A stretch of DNA of 64,000 bases. Origin: Betaproteobacteria bacterium (lineage in GTDB: Bacteria; Pseudomonadota; Gammaproteobacteria; Burkholderiales; JAEUOS01). The stretch spans positions 1 through 64,000 of the forward strand of contig JAQGMJ010000011.1 of NCBI GenBank assembly GCA_028292405.1. Direction: 5' to 3'. Positions 18,462-26,116 of this stretch are shown here, in pieces (within the stretch, counting starts at the first letter, position 1; every line of letters starts with the position of its first letter). The notes under the pieces are model-generated. The model did no database searches and had not been told where the DNA came from. It worked only from the letters and a program-made list of their open reading frames with translations. The position numbers and the translations under genes were made by a program.

Positions 18462-19153
18462 GCGGCGAGTTTTTGCGCGGCCTTGTTGCCTTGCCGCGCC
18501 AGCAGGTTTCCCAGGGCAATGCCGACCGCCGCCTGCGTCGGGTCGATCACCGGCACCTTCAGCGCATCTTCCAGGCGTTCGCGGTAGCGGGCCATGCCGG
18601 CGCAACCCATGATGATGACGTTGGCACCGTGTTCCTGCACCAAGGTGCCGCCGACTTCGCGCATGCGCTTGAAGGTCACATCCTCCTGCGACAGGCCGGT
18701 GACGCCGATCTCGATTGCCAGATCTTCGGCCAACTTGTGCTCCAGCCCCAGCAAACGCACCTGGCGCTTGTGGCGCGCAATCGCCCGCGAGAGGATGGAG
18801 ATGACGCCGAACTTCGGCCCCATGCCGGCCGCCGCGAGATAAGCGCATTCGGCGCTGCCGTAGACCGGGCACTTCAAGGTCTCGCGCAGCGCATAAAAGC
18901 CGGGATCGGAAAAACAGGCCAGCACCACCGCATCGGCCTGCGCGTGTTGCGGATGGGCCTCGAAATAAGCCAGCAGCCGCTCGCTGCTGCCGTCCACATG
19001 CGCCTGCGACTCGATACCGGGCGGACCGGAGCGCAGGGTGTCGCAGACAATGCTCGGGCCTCCGGGGATGCGATACGCCTCCAGCGCCAGGCTGATCTGG
19101 TCGGTCACTTCCTGGGTGCTGTTGGGGTTGATGACGAACAGGGTACGATCCAT
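18458..19153 (-). CDS. Hydantoin racemase (Asp/Glu racemase superfamily)
   Basis: 231 aa. The start at 19153 is fixed by AAAGGAGA seven bases upstream, although the frame is open for 80 codons more. Features of the family: FVINPNSTQEVT at the N terminus and two catalytic Cys in VLACFSDPG and IIMGCAGMA, placed as expected for cofactor-independent racemases. Hydantoin racemases interconvert D- and L-5-substituted hydantoins so that a stereospecific hydantoinase can use the racemate. The neighbours (D-hydantoinase, D-carbamoylase, transporter) support that reading. Allantoin racemase or another Asp/Glu racemase member is the alternative. It follows the flavin reductase by 11 bases. Confidence 0.85.
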   Translation of the reverse strand: MDRTLFVINPNSTQEVTDQISLALEAYRIPGGPSIVCDTLRSGPPGIESQAHVDGSSERLLAYFEAHPQHAQADAVVLACFSDPGFYALRETLKCPVYGSAECAYLAAAGMGPKFGVISILSRAIARHKRQVRLLGLEHKLAEDLAIEIGVTGLSQEDVTFKRMREVGGTLVQEHGANVIIMGCAGMARYRERLEDALKVPVIDPTQAAVGIALGNLLARQGNKAAQKLAA

Positions 19154-19164
19154 GGGACTCTCCT

Positions 19165-19797
19165 TTATGCGCGGCCGGCCTTTTGCATGCGCTTGAGATA
19201 GGCGTTCTTCTCCAGCGCGAACTGCTCGCCGGTCTTGCAATAGCGATTGGCGAATAATCGCCCAACGGGATGGTATTTGTCCATATCGACGCGGAAGTTG
19301 ACCGGGTCCACCAATTCGTCGCGCACATGCAGGTGGCGCACCTGGCCGATGACGATGCGCCGGTTGCCCATATCGATCTTGCTGTGCAGCGTACATTCGA
19401 GCGACACCGGCGCCTCGGCCAGGCGCGGCGGCTTCACCCGCACCGAAGGCAGCGGCGTGAAACCCACCACCTCGATCTCATTCGTCTCCGGCGGATAGTC
19501 ATCCGAGCAGGCGTGCATCTTTTCCGCGATGGCCTCGTCCACCAGGTTGACGACGAATTCGCCGGTGGCAAGAATGTTGCGCGCCGTATCTTTCATCGGC
19601 CCGCTGTTGCGGTCTTCGATGCTGAGGATGACGATCGGCGGCTCGTCGCCGATGACGTTGAAAAAGCTGAACGGCGCAGCGTTGCATTTACCGTTTTCGT
19701 CCTGCGTGGAGACCAGCGCGATCGGGCGCGGTACCACCAGGCTCACCAGCAGCTTGTAGCGCTTGGCGCGTTCGAGTTCGTCGAAATTCCAGTCCAT
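19165..19797 (-). CDS. Flavin reductase family protein (FMN-binding split barrel)
   Basis: 210 aa. The split-barrel FMN-binding pattern is clear: VSLVVPRPIALVSTQDENG, CNAAPFSFFNVIGDEPPIVIL, then RNILATGEFVVNLVD. Members reduce flavin with NAD(P)H or act as flavoprotein oxidoreductases. The gene lies six bases downstream of the ArsR-type regulator and 11 bases upstream of the racemase, so the three form one minus-strand operon. A monooxygenase partner is not obvious; the ABM-like gene in the divergent operon is the nearest oxygenase-related candidate. Confidence 0.87.
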   Translation of the reverse strand: MDWNFDELERAKRYKLLVSLVVPRPIALVSTQDENGKCNAAPFSFFNVIGDEPPIVILSIEDRNSGPMKDTARNILATGEFVVNLVDEAIAEKMHACSDDYPPETNEIEVVGFTPLPSVRVKPPRLAEAPVSLECTLHSKIDMGNRRIVIGQVRHLHVRDELVDPVNFRVDMDKYHPVGRLFANRYCKTGEQFALEKNAYLKRMQKAGRA

Positions 19798-19803
19798 GGG
19801 CGC

Positions 19804-20538
19804 TCAGACAGGCAGTGATGCACGAGGGAAATGCTTGCGCAGGGCGCTCGCGCCCTGCGGGGTGACACGCACGGCGCGACTCTTTTTCGAACGCATCAGC
19901 CAGCCTTCGCGGACCATCGCGGAGAGCAGCGCGGCGCCAAGCGTGCCTGCCAAATGGTGGCGCCGCTCGCTCCAGTCCAGGCAGCCGCAGGCCAGCGTGC
20001 GGCGCTTTCCCTGCAGGGACTCCTCATCGATGCCCAGTTTGGCGAGCCAGCGATGGCCGGCAGCGGTGACCTGCACCTCCTTGCCTTCGCCTTCGAGCAG
20101 ATGCTCCGCGCGCATCGCGTCGTAAATACTCACGCCGAGTTCGCCGGCGAGGTGGTCGTAGCAGGTGCGCGCGTAGCGCAGTTCTTCGGGCGTACGCCGC
20201 GCGGCCGGCACCGCGCGCGGCTTGGGTGTGGTGCCGACGGCGGCCATCAGCGCTTCGAGGGCCGTCGCCACTTCGGGCCGCGCGATGCGGTAGTAGCGGT
20301 GCCGCCCCTGCACTTCCTGCAGCAGCAGGCCGGCGTCGATCATTTTCGCCAAGTGCTGGCTAGCCGATTGCGCAGAGGCGCCGGCCACGTAGGCAAGCTC
20401 GCCGGCGGGCTTGGCGGTGCCGTCCATCAGGGTCCAGAGCATGGCCGCGCGCGCCGGGTCGCCAATGATCGCGCCCAGCGGCGCCAGGCGCATGCCGGCA
20501 GCGGGCTCGGGAATTGCATATCTTGTGGTTACAGGCAT
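19804..20538 (-). CDS. ArsR-family transcriptional regulator
   Basis: 244 aa; GGGAG ribosome site before the ATG at 20538. A winged helix-turn-helix (about residues 18-90) with IGDPARAAMLWTLMDG, the recognition region GASAQSASQHLAKMIDAGLL and wing GRHRYYRIA is followed by a long C-terminal domain. That domain contains a Cys/His cluster (LACGCLDWSERRHHLAG) that could bind a metal or small ligand. It reads divergently from the alpha/beta hydrolase operon. Two inverted repeats sit in the 78-bp gap, so it probably represses itself and both flanking operons. Confidence 0.88.
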   Translation of the reverse strand: MPVTTRYAIPEPAAGMRLAPLGAIIGDPARAAMLWTLMDGTAKPAGELAYVAGASAQSASQHLAKMIDAGLLLQEVQGRHRYYRIARPEVATALEALMAAVGTTPKPRAVPAARRTPEELRYARTCYDHLAGELGVSIYDAMRAEHLLEGEGKEVQVTAAGHRWLAKLGIDEESLQGKRRTLACGCLDWSERRHHLAGTLGAALLSAMVREGWLMRSKKSRAVRVTPQGASALRKHFPRASLPV

Positions 20539-20540
20539 AG

Positions 20541-20582
20541 TTAATCTCCCGATTAAACGTTCTTGGATTGTACCTGCAAGAA
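20541..20582. promoter_or_regulatory. Putative ArsR operator: two inverted repeats in divergent promoter
   Basis: TTAATC (20541-20546) and GATTAA (20551-20556) form a perfect 6-4-6 palindrome overlapping the regulator's ribosome-site region. TTCTTG (20560-20565) and CAAGAA (20577-20582) form a second 6-11-6 repeat. Both lie between the divergently read regulator and hydrolase genes. Binding is inferred from position only. Confidence 0.4.
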
Positions 20583-20616
20583 TGGGATTTCACGCAAGAC
20601 AAAGGATATCTCTTTC

Positions 20617-21537
20617 ATGAATGCCATCGCTGAAAATCACCGTATCGTCTCCGGCCACGGCACCTTGCAACTCGCCGTTTGGCGGCAGCGGCCAGCACGG
20701 CCCAATGGCAAACCGCCGGTGCTCTACGTCCATGGCGCCACCTTCGGCGCGGCGCTCGCCATCGGCCACCTTCGACGGCTTTTCCTGGGCCGACGACCTC
20801 AACCAGGCCGGCTTCGACGTCTGGGGTTTCGACTTCCTCGGCTATAACCAGTCCGACCGCCCCGCCGAAATGGCGCAAGCAGCGGATGCCAACCCGCCGC
20901 CGGGCCGTGCCCCTTCGGCGACCCGGCAAATTGCCAAGGTGGTCGATTTCATCCACGCGCGAACCGGCCTGCGGCAGGTCAGCCTGCTGGCGCACTCCTG
21001 GGGCAACATTGCCGCCGGGCTGTATGCCAGCGAGCATCCCGAGCGGGTGCTCAACTCCGCGATGTTCGCGCCCATCCTGCGCCGCATCGGTCCGCCCGCG
21101 CCGTCCTTGCCCGCCTGGCAATTGGTGACGATCGAAGCGCAATGGAAGCGCTTCAACGAAGACGTGCCGCCAGGCCATGCGCCGGTATTCGCGCCGGCGC
21201 AATTCGACTCCTGGGCCCAGGCTTATCTCGCCTGCGACGGCGCCGCCTACGAGCGCAGTCCGCCTTCGGTGCAGGTGCCCAGCGGCCCGGCCGCGGATAT
21301 CGCCGCCGCTGGCGCCGGTGAACTGGCTTACGCGCCTTCGCAGCTGCGCTGCCCGCTGCGGTCATGCGCGGCGCCTGGGACCATTTGTGCACCGACGCCG
21401 ACGTCGCACGCTTTTTCGCCGAACTCGATGGCGCCGTGCCGCGCACCGACATCGTCATCCCCGAAGCCACGCACCTGCTGCATTTGGAGCAAAATCGCTT
21501 CGACCTGTACCACGCTACCCGGGAGTTCCCCTCATGA
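20617..21537 (+). pseudogene. Alpha/beta hydrolase, interrupted by two frameshifts
   Basis: The start at 20617 has AAAGGATAT upstream. The frame reads PPVLYVHGATFGAALAIG and then loses register near 20767-20770, where one extra base shifts it to a second frame (FDGFSWADDLNQAGFDVWGFDFLGY, nucleophile motif LLAHSWGNIAAG). A missing base near 21358-21361 returns it to the first frame (VMRGAWDHLCTDADVARFF, catalytic His in EATHLLHLEQN), ending at 21537. The corrected product would be about 306 aa with an intact Ser-Asp-His triad. The shifts compensate each other, and a hydrolase-like sequence continues through all three pieces, so either recent decay or sequencing error is possible. The stop overlaps the next start by four bases. 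Confidence 0.8.
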
Positions 21538-22166
21538 TCGCCTTGTTCTTCGAAGTCCAGCCCAAGCCCGAACACTTCCAGCGCTACCTCGACATGGCCG
21601 CCGCGCTCAAGCCGGAACTGGAAAAAATCGACGGCTTTATTTCCATCGACCGCTACAAGAGCCTGGCGCGCGACGGCGTGGTGCTGTCGCACTCGATCTG
21701 GCGCGATGAGGCGGCCCTCACCGCCTGGCGCGTGCACGAGGGCCACCACAAGGCGCAGGACGCCGGCCGCAACGTGGTGTTTGCCGACTACCGCCTGCGC
21801 ATCGCCGAGGTGCTGCGCGAGGAGCAGCCCGGCAAGCCTGCGTGGCAGCCGCAGCGCGTCTCCGCCTACAACGACCCGGGCCACCGCCGGCCGCGCTACA
21901 TGGTGGTGGCCGAGTCGAGCAGCAATACCCTCGATTCCTTGCCCGGCCTGGCGGGCGAAGCCTATGCCAGCCTGAATCGCGACAACGAGTTCGTCCACGT
22001 GATGGACGTTCCCGACCTGCCGGTGGCGCTGGAACTGACGGACAACTGCCGTGTCGGCGCGCCCGCTTATCGCTACCGCATCTGCGAGGTCGAGCGCGAC
22101 TACGGCATGTTCGAGCGCGCGGAGGCGCCGCAATACTATCCTCCCGTATCCAAATCAGGTACATAA
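21534..22166 (+). CDS. ABM-like (antibiotic biosynthesis monooxygenase) domain protein
   Basis: 210 aa from the ATG at 21534, coupled to the hydrolase stop (ATGA) with GGGAG upstream. The N-terminal half (about 1-95: MIALFFEVQPKPEHFQRYLD, LSHSIWRDEAALTAWR, HHKAQDAG) has the dimeric alpha-beta barrel pattern of ABM/DUF1330-like small cofactor-free oxygenases. The C-terminal half is less clear and may be a second barrel repeat. Cotranscribed with the hydrolase; the substrate is unknown. Confidence 0.75.
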   Translation: MIALFFEVQPKPEHFQRYLDMAAALKPELEKIDGFISIDRYKSLARDGVVLSHSIWRDEAALTAWRVHEGHHKAQDAGRNVVFADYRLRIAEVLREEQPGKPAWQPQRVSAYNDPGHRRPRYMVVAESSSNTLDSLPGLAGEAYASLNRDNEFVHVMDVPDLPVALELTDNCRVGAPAYRYRICEVERDYGMFERAEAPQYYPPVSKSGT

Positions 22167-22183
22167 CGGCGCGTCACGCGCCG
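22167..22183. other. Hairpin after the ABM-like gene
   Basis: Perfect 7-bp stem CGGCGCG with CGCGCCG around a TCA loop, starting right after the stop codon. No T run follows, so it is not a standard terminator; it may stabilise the mRNA end. Confidence 0.4.
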
Positions 22184-22266
22184 AATCAAGGTTGCGCGAG
22201 TCGGTGTATGGTAGATTGACAGGTCACGAAAATCGAAACAGCGTGCCCGCTGCCCGCCGATTCTTC

Positions 22267-22962
22267 ATGCACCCCCAGCTCACGTTTCACCGTTTTTCCA
22301 ACCTTGCGCCGAATGCTTTCGATTTCCGCCCCCGGCAACTGGTGCTGGCCGGCTGGACCGGACGCGACCGGGAGGCGATGGAACTGCATTTGCGCGACCT
22401 GGAAGCGCAGGGCATCAAGCGCCCTTCGGCTATGCCATTGTACTATCGCGTGGCTGCCGGCCGCCTGACCCAGGACACCGAGGTGCAGGTGCTGGGGCCG
22501 CATACCTCGGGCGAAGTCGAGCCGGTGCTGTTTTCGATGCGCGACGGCCTCTGGCTGGGTGTCGGCTCCGACCACACCGACCGCAAGCTCGAAACCCATT
22601 CGGTGGCTGCCTCCAAACAGATCTGCCCCAAGGTAGTCGCCGGCAGCCTGTGGGATTGCCGGGAGCTTGCGGAACATTGGGACCAGTTGATCCTGCGCTC
22701 CTACATCATCGAAGGCGCGGGCGGCGATCGTGTGCTGTACCAGGAGGGCACCTTCGCCCACATCCTGCCGCCGGCCGAACTGATCACCGGCTACGCCGGC
22801 TGGGCCGGGCTGCCGGTAGGCACGGTGATGTATTGCGGCACCTTGCCGGCAAAGGGCGGCATCCGCCCTTCCAGCCATTTCGAGATGGAACTCGAAGACC
22901 CGGTGCTCAAGCGCAAGCTGACGCACGCCTATTCGGTCGAGGCCCTGCCCGCGGTGGAGTAA
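22267..22962 (+). CDS. DUF2848 domain-containing protein
   Basis: 231 aa from the ATG at 22267; no convincing ribosome site, and no better start is seen. Conserved stretches include KRPSAMPLYYRVAAG, GVGSDHTDRKLETHSVAASKQICPK and YCGTLPAKGGIRPSSHFEMELEDP. The pattern matches the uncharacterised DUF2848 family. The GSDHTDR and FEMELEDP parts resemble acidic metal-site motifs of fumarylacetoacetase-like enzymes; I infer an enzyme, not a specific reaction. A 100-base gap separates it from the ABM-like gene; it may belong to the same catabolic set. Confidence 0.75.
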   Translation: MHPQLTFHRFSNLAPNAFDFRPRQLVLAGWTGRDREAMELHLRDLEAQGIKRPSAMPLYYRVAAGRLTQDTEVQVLGPHTSGEVEPVLFSMRDGLWLGVGSDHTDRKLETHSVAASKQICPKVVAGSLWDCRELAEHWDQLILRSYIIEGAGGDRVLYQEGTFAHILPPAELITGYAGWAGLPVGTVMYCGTLPAKGGIRPSSHFEMELEDPVLKRKLTHAYSVEALPAVE

Positions 22963-22990
22963 TCCGCACAGGCGCAATCGCCGTGCGGCC

Positions 22991-23005
22991 GACGGCATTG
23001 CCGTC
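22991..23005. other. Hairpin between convergent DUF2848 and zapE genes
   Basis: GACGGC (22991-22996) pairs with GCCGTC (23000-23005) around ATT, inside a larger imperfect CCGCAC/GTGCGG repeat. There is no T run. It may help end transcription on either strand. Confidence 0.35.
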
Positions 23006-23016
23006 CGTGCGAAGCT

Positions 23017-24183
23017 TCAGCGAAATCCGTGCTGTTCGACCCGGGGCTGGCGCAGGTAGTCGAGGGTCTGCATTTCCTCGATGCGGCTGACCGCGCGGGT
23101 AAATTCGCCCACCAGCGCACCCTGGGTATAGAGTTGCTCCGGCGGTACGGTGGCCGACATGACCATTTTCACCCGCGCGTCGTACAGCACGTCGATCAGC
23201 CAGGTGAAGCGGCGCGCCTCGGAAGCCTGGCGCGGCCCCATTGCCGGGATCTCGGAGAGCACGATGGTGTGAAAGCGCCGCGTCAGGTCGACGTAGTCGG
23301 TATATGAACGCGGCCCGCCGCACAGTTGTGCGAAGGTGAACCAGACGATGCCGCCGGCGCGCCGCACATAGGGAATCTCGCGCCCTTCGACGTCCAGCGG
23401 CTGGTGCTCGTCCTCGACTTCGGCGATGCGGTCGAACTCGGCGGCGATCGCGCCGTCGGTCTCCGGGGTGATCGGCGTGTGGTAAATGTGCGCGCTTTCC
23501 AGCGCGCGGCGCCGGTAATCGACGCCGGCATCGACGTTGATGATGTCCAGGTGCGCCTTGATCAGTTCGATCGCGGGCAAAAACTTGGCTCGCTGCAGGC
23601 CGTCCTTCCACAATAGGTCCGGGTGGTAATTCGAGGTCATGCACAGCATCACCCGGTTGTCGAACAGGAACTGCAGCAGGCGCCCGAGGATCATCGCGTC
23701 GGCGATGTCGTTGACGTGGAACTCGTCGAAGCAGATCAGGCGGAACTTGGAGGCGATGTCTTTGGCCACCAGTTCCAGAGGATCCTCTTCGCCTTTGACG
23801 TCGTCCAGTGCCTGGTGCACGTCGCGCATGAAATGGTGAAAGTGCACGCGGCGCTTTTTCACCAACGGCACGCAGAGGTAAAAGCTGTCCATCAAAAAGC
23901 TTTTGCCGCGGCCGACGCCACCCCACAGGTAAACCCCGCGCGGCAGTTCCGGCTTGATGAACATGCGCTTGAGCGTGGTATTGCGCCGCGCCTTGTAGCC
24001 AACCCACTCGTCGTACAGGTCCTGCATTTTCTGCACGGCGGCCAGCTGCGACTCGTCGCTGATGTAGCCGCGCCTGGCCACTACCTTCCGGTAGTAGTCC
24101 ATGACGGTCAACTCGCCGGCTTCGGCCAGCTGGTTGATGTCGTCGATCGAGTCGTCGTCTTCGTCTAAGGCGCTGTCGCGCAT
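23017..24183 (-). CDS. zapE: Cell division protein ZapE (AFG1-like ATPase)
   Basis: 388 aa. Walker A GGVGRGKSFLMD (about residues 88-99), HFHHFMRDVHQAL and Walker B LICFDEFHVNDIADAMIL are the AFG1/ZapE signature. The start at 24183 has AGGGCAGG upstream; an internal ATG at 24102 (MDYYRKVVARRG) gives a more usual N terminus and is possible. ZapE is an FtsZ-interacting ATPase acting late in division under low oxygen in E. coli. In Burkholderiales its gene commonly follows the 2-oxoglutarate dehydrogenase operon, as here, 46 bases after lpdA. Confidence 0.93.
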   Translation of the reverse strand: MRDSALDEDDDSIDDINQLAEAGELTVMDYYRKVVARRGYISDESQLAAVQKMQDLYDEWVGYKARRNTTLKRMFIKPELPRGVYLWGGVGRGKSFLMDSFYLCVPLVKKRRVHFHHFMRDVHQALDDVKGEEDPLELVAKDIASKFRLICFDEFHVNDIADAMILGRLLQFLFDNRVMLCMTSNYHPDLLWKDGLQRAKFLPAIELIKAHLDIINVDAGVDYRRRALESAHIYHTPITPETDGAIAAEFDRIAEVEDEHQPLDVEGREIPYVRRAGGIVWFTFAQLCGGPRSYTDYVDLTRRFHTIVLSEIPAMGPRQASEARRFTWLIDVLYDARVKMVMSATVPPEQLYTQGALVGEFTRAVSRIEEMQTLDYLRQPRVEQHGFR

Positions 24184-24229
24184 ACGCCTGCCCTGCCGCC
24201 TGCCGGGTGCCCGGCGGGCGGCGCCTTCA

Positions 24230-25660
24230 TCAGTTGTGGATCGCCCGCTTTTCCACCGCCAGCATCGCTTCCTTCATCACCTCGGAAAGCGAGGGATGGG
24301 CGTGGCTGGTGCGGCCCACGTCTTCGGAGGCGGCGACGAATTCCATCGCCAGCACCGCCTCGGCGATCTGCTCCGAGGCATGGGCGTGGATCACGTGCAC
24401 GCCGAGGATGCGGTCGGTCTTGGCATCGGCCAGCACCTTGACGAAGCCGTCCGGCTCGCCCTGGCCCCAGGCGCGGCCATTTGCGGCGAAGGGGAAGGAA
24501 CCGGTCTTGTAGGCCACGCTTTCCGCCTTCAGCTGCTGCTCGGTCTTGCCGACCCAGGCGATCTCCGGGTTGGTGTAAATCACCCAGGGGATGGTGTCGT
24601 AGTTGACGTGGCCCTTCTGGCCGGCGATCAGCTCGGCGGCCATCACGCCCTCTTCCTCGCCCTTGTGCGCCAGCATTGGCCCGCGCACCACGTCGCCCAC
24701 GGCATAGACGCCATTGAGCAAGGTGCGGCAGTGACCGTCGACATCGATCATGCCGCGCTCGTTGGTCTTCAGACCAATCGCGTCCAGGCCGAGGTTGTCG
24801 GTATTGGGCACACGGCCAATGGAGACGATCAGCTTGTCGCACTCCAGCTTCTGCGCCTTGCCTTCGGCATCGGTGTAGTCGATGGTCACGCCCTTCTTGT
24901 CCTGCTTGACCTCGCCGATTTTCACGCCCAGGCTGATTTTCAGCCCCTGCTTGGTGAACTGCTTCCAGGCCTCCTTGGCCACCGACTCATCACAAGCGGC
25001 GAGAAAGGCCGGCAGCGCTTCGAGGATGGTGACTTCGGCGCCCAGGCGGCGCCATACCGAGCCCAGCTCCAAGCCGATCACGCCGGCGCCGATCACGCCG
25101 AGCTTCTTCGGCACCGCCGGCATGGCCAGCGCGCCTTCGTTGTCGCAAACGGTAATGTTGTCCACCGGCACGTTCGGCAGATGGCGTGCCTTCGAGCCAG
25201 TGGCGATGACGACGTTTTTTGCCGTCACGACTTCGATTCCCTCATCCCCGGCGACCTCGATCTGGTAGCCGCCATCAGCTTTGCCGGTGAATTTGCCGTG
25301 GCCCTTGAGCCAAGTCACCTTGTTCTTGCGGAACAGGAACTCGATGCCGCCGGTCATCTTGCCGACCACCATGTCCTTCCGGGACTGCATCTTGGCGACG
25401 TCGATCGCCGCGCCCTTGACCGTGATGCCGTGGTCGGCAAACTTGTGCTCCAGCTTTTCGTAATTCTCGGACGACTCGAGCAGCGCCTTGGAAGGGATGC
25501 AGCCGACATTCAGGCAGGTGCCGCCCAGGGCCATCTTGCCCTGCGGGTTCTTCCACTTTTCGATACAGGCCACCGACAGCCCGAGCTGGCCGGCGCGGAT
25601 GGCCGCCACATAACCCGCCGGCCCGCCGCCGATGACTACAACATCAAAACTCTTTGCCAT
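24230..25660 (-). CDS. lpdA: Dihydrolipoyl dehydrogenase (E3)
   Basis: 476 aa from the ATG at 25660 (GGAAC upstream). FAD Rossmann motif [12 protein letters not shown] at residue 9, redox disulfide [16 protein letters not shown]-binding [11 protein letters not shown], second FAD motif [15 protein letters not shown], and the C-terminal His-Glu dyad in HAHPSLSE are all present. It reoxidises dihydrolipoamide on the sucB subunit of the 2-oxoglutarate dehydrogenase complex. It is third enzyme of the sucA-sucB-lpdA operon, separated from sucB by a small secreted-protein gene. Confidence 0.97.
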   Translation of the reverse strand: MAKSFDVVVIGGGPAGYVAAIRAGQLGLSVACIEKWKNPQGKMALGGTCLNVGCIPSKALLESSENYEKLEHKFADHGITVKGAAIDVAKMQSRKDMVVGKMTGGIEFLFRKNKVTWLKGHGKFTGKADGGYQIEVAGDEGIEVVTAKNVVIATGSKARHLPNVPVDNITVCDNEGALAMPAVPKKLGVIGAGVIGLELGSVWRRLGAEVTILEALPAFLAACDESVAKEAWKQFTKQGLKISLGVKIGEVKQDKKGVTIDYTDAEGKAQKLECDKLIVSIGRVPNTDNLGLDAIGLKTNERGMIDVDGHCRTLLNGVYAVGDVVRGPMLAHKGEEEGVMAAELIAGQKGHVNYDTIPWVIYTNPEIAWVGKTEQQLKAESVAYKTGSFPFAANGRAWGQGEPDGFVKVLADAKTDRILGVHVIHAHASEQIAEAVLAMEFVAASEDVGRTSHAHPSLSEVMKEAMLAVEKRAIHN

Positions 25661-25673
25661 GATTTCTGTTCCG

Positions 25674-26114
25674 TTACATGGGGGCAAGGAAGGACATGAA
25701 CAACACCACCGCGCCCTGCGGCGTGTTGAGCACCGTCATGAAGCGCGGGACTGCCGGGTCCTTCTTGTACAAGTATTTGCAAAAGGCCAACTGGCTGTTG
25801 CGCATGCAGCCCGGCGTAATCTGGTCCAGCCCGGGAATGAAACGCGGCAGATCGGCTTCTGCAATCGGTTTGATATCGCAGTCCTTGTCGCATTTGACCG
25901 CGCCCCAGTTGCCGTCCGGCCCACGCTGCTCGGCCACCCATTTCCCGGCCTGCAGGTAAAAACGGTAGGCAAACTTGGTCGCCTTGCCGTCCTTGTCGAG
26001 CACCGCATAAATGCCGGCGTCGGCTTCTTCGAAGGCAATCGCATGCGCCGCCGGCGCCGCCAGCAAACCCGCGGCCAGCACCAGCGCCGCGCCAACTTTC
26101 TTAATCAATCGCAA
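25674..26114 (-). CDS. Small exported protein of unknown function
   Basis: 146 aa. The start is a TTG at 26114, chosen because GGAGCT sits six bases upstream inside the end of sucB and because the product begins with a clean signal peptide ([19 protein letters not shown], cleavage after AHA near residue 25). The mature part is about 120 aa with four Cys (VKCDKDC, GCMRNS, FCKYLY), which could form two disulfides. It is placed tightly between sucB (two bases) and lpdA (13 bases), so it is cotranscribed with the 2-oxoglutarate dehydrogenase genes. I recognise no family. Confidence 0.8.
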   Translation of the reverse strand: MRLIKKVGAALVLAAGLLAAPAAHAIAFEEADAGIYAVLDKDGKATKFAYRFYLQAGKWVAEQRGPDGNWGAVKCDKDCDIKPIAEADLPRFIPGLDQITPGCMRNSQLAFCKYLYKKDPAVPRFMTVLNTPQGAVVLFMSFLAPM

Positions 26115-26116
26115 GA

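Noticed and set aside
22167-22183. Rho-independent terminator after the ABM-like gene
   Set aside because: The hairpin is perfect but has no T run on either side; listed only as a hairpin.
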